64,000 bases of DNA from Locusta migratoria (taxonomy: Eukaryota; Arthropoda; Insecta; Orthoptera; Acrididae): positions 318,191,270-318,255,269 of the forward strand of contig CM048744.1 of assembly GCA_026315105.1 (NCBI GenBank), given 5' to 3'. The position numbers and the translations under genes are program-made. The notes under the pieces are model-generated. The model saw nothing but the letters and a program-made list of their open reading frames with translations. It did no database searches and was not told where the DNA came from. This document shows positions 63,086 to 64,000 of this stretch, in pieces (position 1 is the stretch's first letter; each line of letters starts with the position of its first letter).

Positions 63086-64000
63086 GCCATTAAAATTGCT
63101 ACACCACGAAGATGACGTGCTACAGACGCGAAATTTAACTGACAGGAAGAAGATGCTGTGATATGCAAATGATTAGCTTTTCAGAGCATTCACACAAGGT
63201 TAGCGCCGGTGACGACACCTACAACGTGCTGACATGACGAAAGTTTCCAACCGATTTCTCATACACAAACAGCTGTTGACTGGCGTTGCCTGGTGAAACG
63301 TTGTTGTGATGCCTCTTGTAAGAAGGAGAAATGCGTACCATCACGTTTCCGACTTTGATAAAGGTCGGACTGTAGCCTATCGCGATTGCGATTTATCGTA
63401 TCGTGACATTGCTGCTCGCGTTGGTCGCGATCCAATGACTGTTATGGAATCGGTGGGTTCAGGAGGGCAATACGGAACGCCGTGCTGGATCCCAACGGCC
63501 TCGTATCACTAGCAATCGAGATGACAGGCATCTTAACCGCATGGCTGTAACGGATCGTGCAACCACGTCTCAATCCCTTAGTAGACAGATGGGGACGTTT
63601 GCAAGACTACCACCATTTGCTCGAACAGTTCGACGACGTTTGCAGCAGCATGGACTATCAGCTCGGAGACCATGGCTGCGGTTACCCTTGACGCATCACC
63701 GACAGGAGCACCTGCGCTGGTGTACGCAACACCGAACCTGGGAACACGAGTGGCAAATCGTAATTTTTTCGGACGAATCCAGGGTCAGATTACATCATTA
63801 TGATGGTCGCATGCGTGTTTGACGACATCGCGGTGAAGTGTGTATTCGTCATCGCCATACGGGCGTATCACACGTCGTGATGGTATGGGGTGCCATTGGT
63901 TACACGTCTCGGTCACCTCTTGTTCGCATCGACGGCACTTTGAACAGTGGCCGTTACATTTCAGATGTGTTACGCCGCGTGACTCTAATCATCATTCGAT
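63086..64000 (+). pseudogene. Tc1-like transposon, transposase broken, runs off the window
   Basis: The left end ATTAAAATTGCTACACCACG at about 63090 is a typical Tc1-family terminus. The transposase begins at 63306 (MPLVRRRNAYHHVSDFDKGR), with the paired helix-turn-helix domain (RDIAARVGRD). A one-base frameshift near 63448 moves the frame; it continues with GSQRPRITSNRDDRH (the GRPR-like hook), RRPWLRLPLTHHRQ, and VIFSDESRVRLHHYD (first catalytic Asp). A Trp-to-stop TGA at 63820-63822 follows. The core goes on with VMVWGAIGYTSRSPLV to the window edge; the second and third catalytic residues lie outside. Only two lesions in 700 bp make this the youngest Tc1 copy here. Confidence 0.85.

Overview
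The window looks like a piece of a very large, repeat-choked insect genome, most likely an orthopteran (grasshopper or locust). The call rests on spliceosomal gene structure, long AT-rich spacers, and the great abundance of tRNA-headed SINEs, Helitrons, Tc1/mariner, hAT and PIF/Harbinger relics, and Jockey-, RTE- and L1-like LINE fragments. The species assignment is inference; the transposon content is read directly from the sequence.

Host genes are almost absent. The only well-supported host coding sequence is the last exon of a calpain-like protease on the minus strand (54979-55218), which encodes the end of the C2-like domain and a stop codon. A second candidate is a CpG-rich patch at 21.0-21.4 kb with a minus-strand ATG in good context and a strong 5' splice site after 23 codons; its product is not recognised. 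Everything else that reads as protein is transposon-derived and nearly always broken.

Layout. 0-7 kb: tRNA-derived SINE; a decayed hAT transposase gene that still shows an intron and a duplicated 3' end; a deletion-derivative MITE of the same family. 7.4-10.5 kb: a 3-kb hAT-type element with exact 8-bp target duplication, loaded with three SINEs, one of which holds a LINE fragment. 10.5-15.2 kb: Helitron-like repeats with a SINE and an RTE-type LINE inserted. 16.2-20.8 kb: a stack of Tc1 copies, one split by a Harbinger element and one split by a Jockey LINE that is itself split by a SINE. 21-25.6 kb: the CpG-rich exon, microsatellites, tandem tRNA-like units, an endonuclease/RT LINE tail, a small Helitron. 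27-30 kb: LTR-retrotransposon protease fragment, TA-flanked MITE, mariner fragment, Jockey-type RT. 31-35 kb: a large Harbinger relic with a minus-strand transposase and a plus-strand MADF-BESS gene. 35-41.4 kb: two non-autonomous Helitrons, a deleted Harbinger with TTA duplications, and a SINE split by a 507-bp foldback. 41.6-43.1 kb: minus-strand LINE RT. 44-47 kb: SINE cluster. 47-49.5 kb: three foldback elements. 50.9-52.1 kb: third Helitron. 54.6-61.3 kb: hAT MITE, calpain exon, then a 6-kb TA-flanked element that has swallowed a LINE ORF1 and two SINEs. 61.9-64 kb: foldback, THAP fragment, SINE, and a Tc1 element running off the end.

The most interesting unexplained signal is a small recurring RNA-like motif in four structurally unrelated foldback elements: CTGA(A/T)GA, a hairpin, then GAAA(C), flanked by a short helix. 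It closely resembles a type I hammerhead ribozyme core with a minimal stem III, with one consistent extra T before stem II. The cleanest copy is at 47327-47366.
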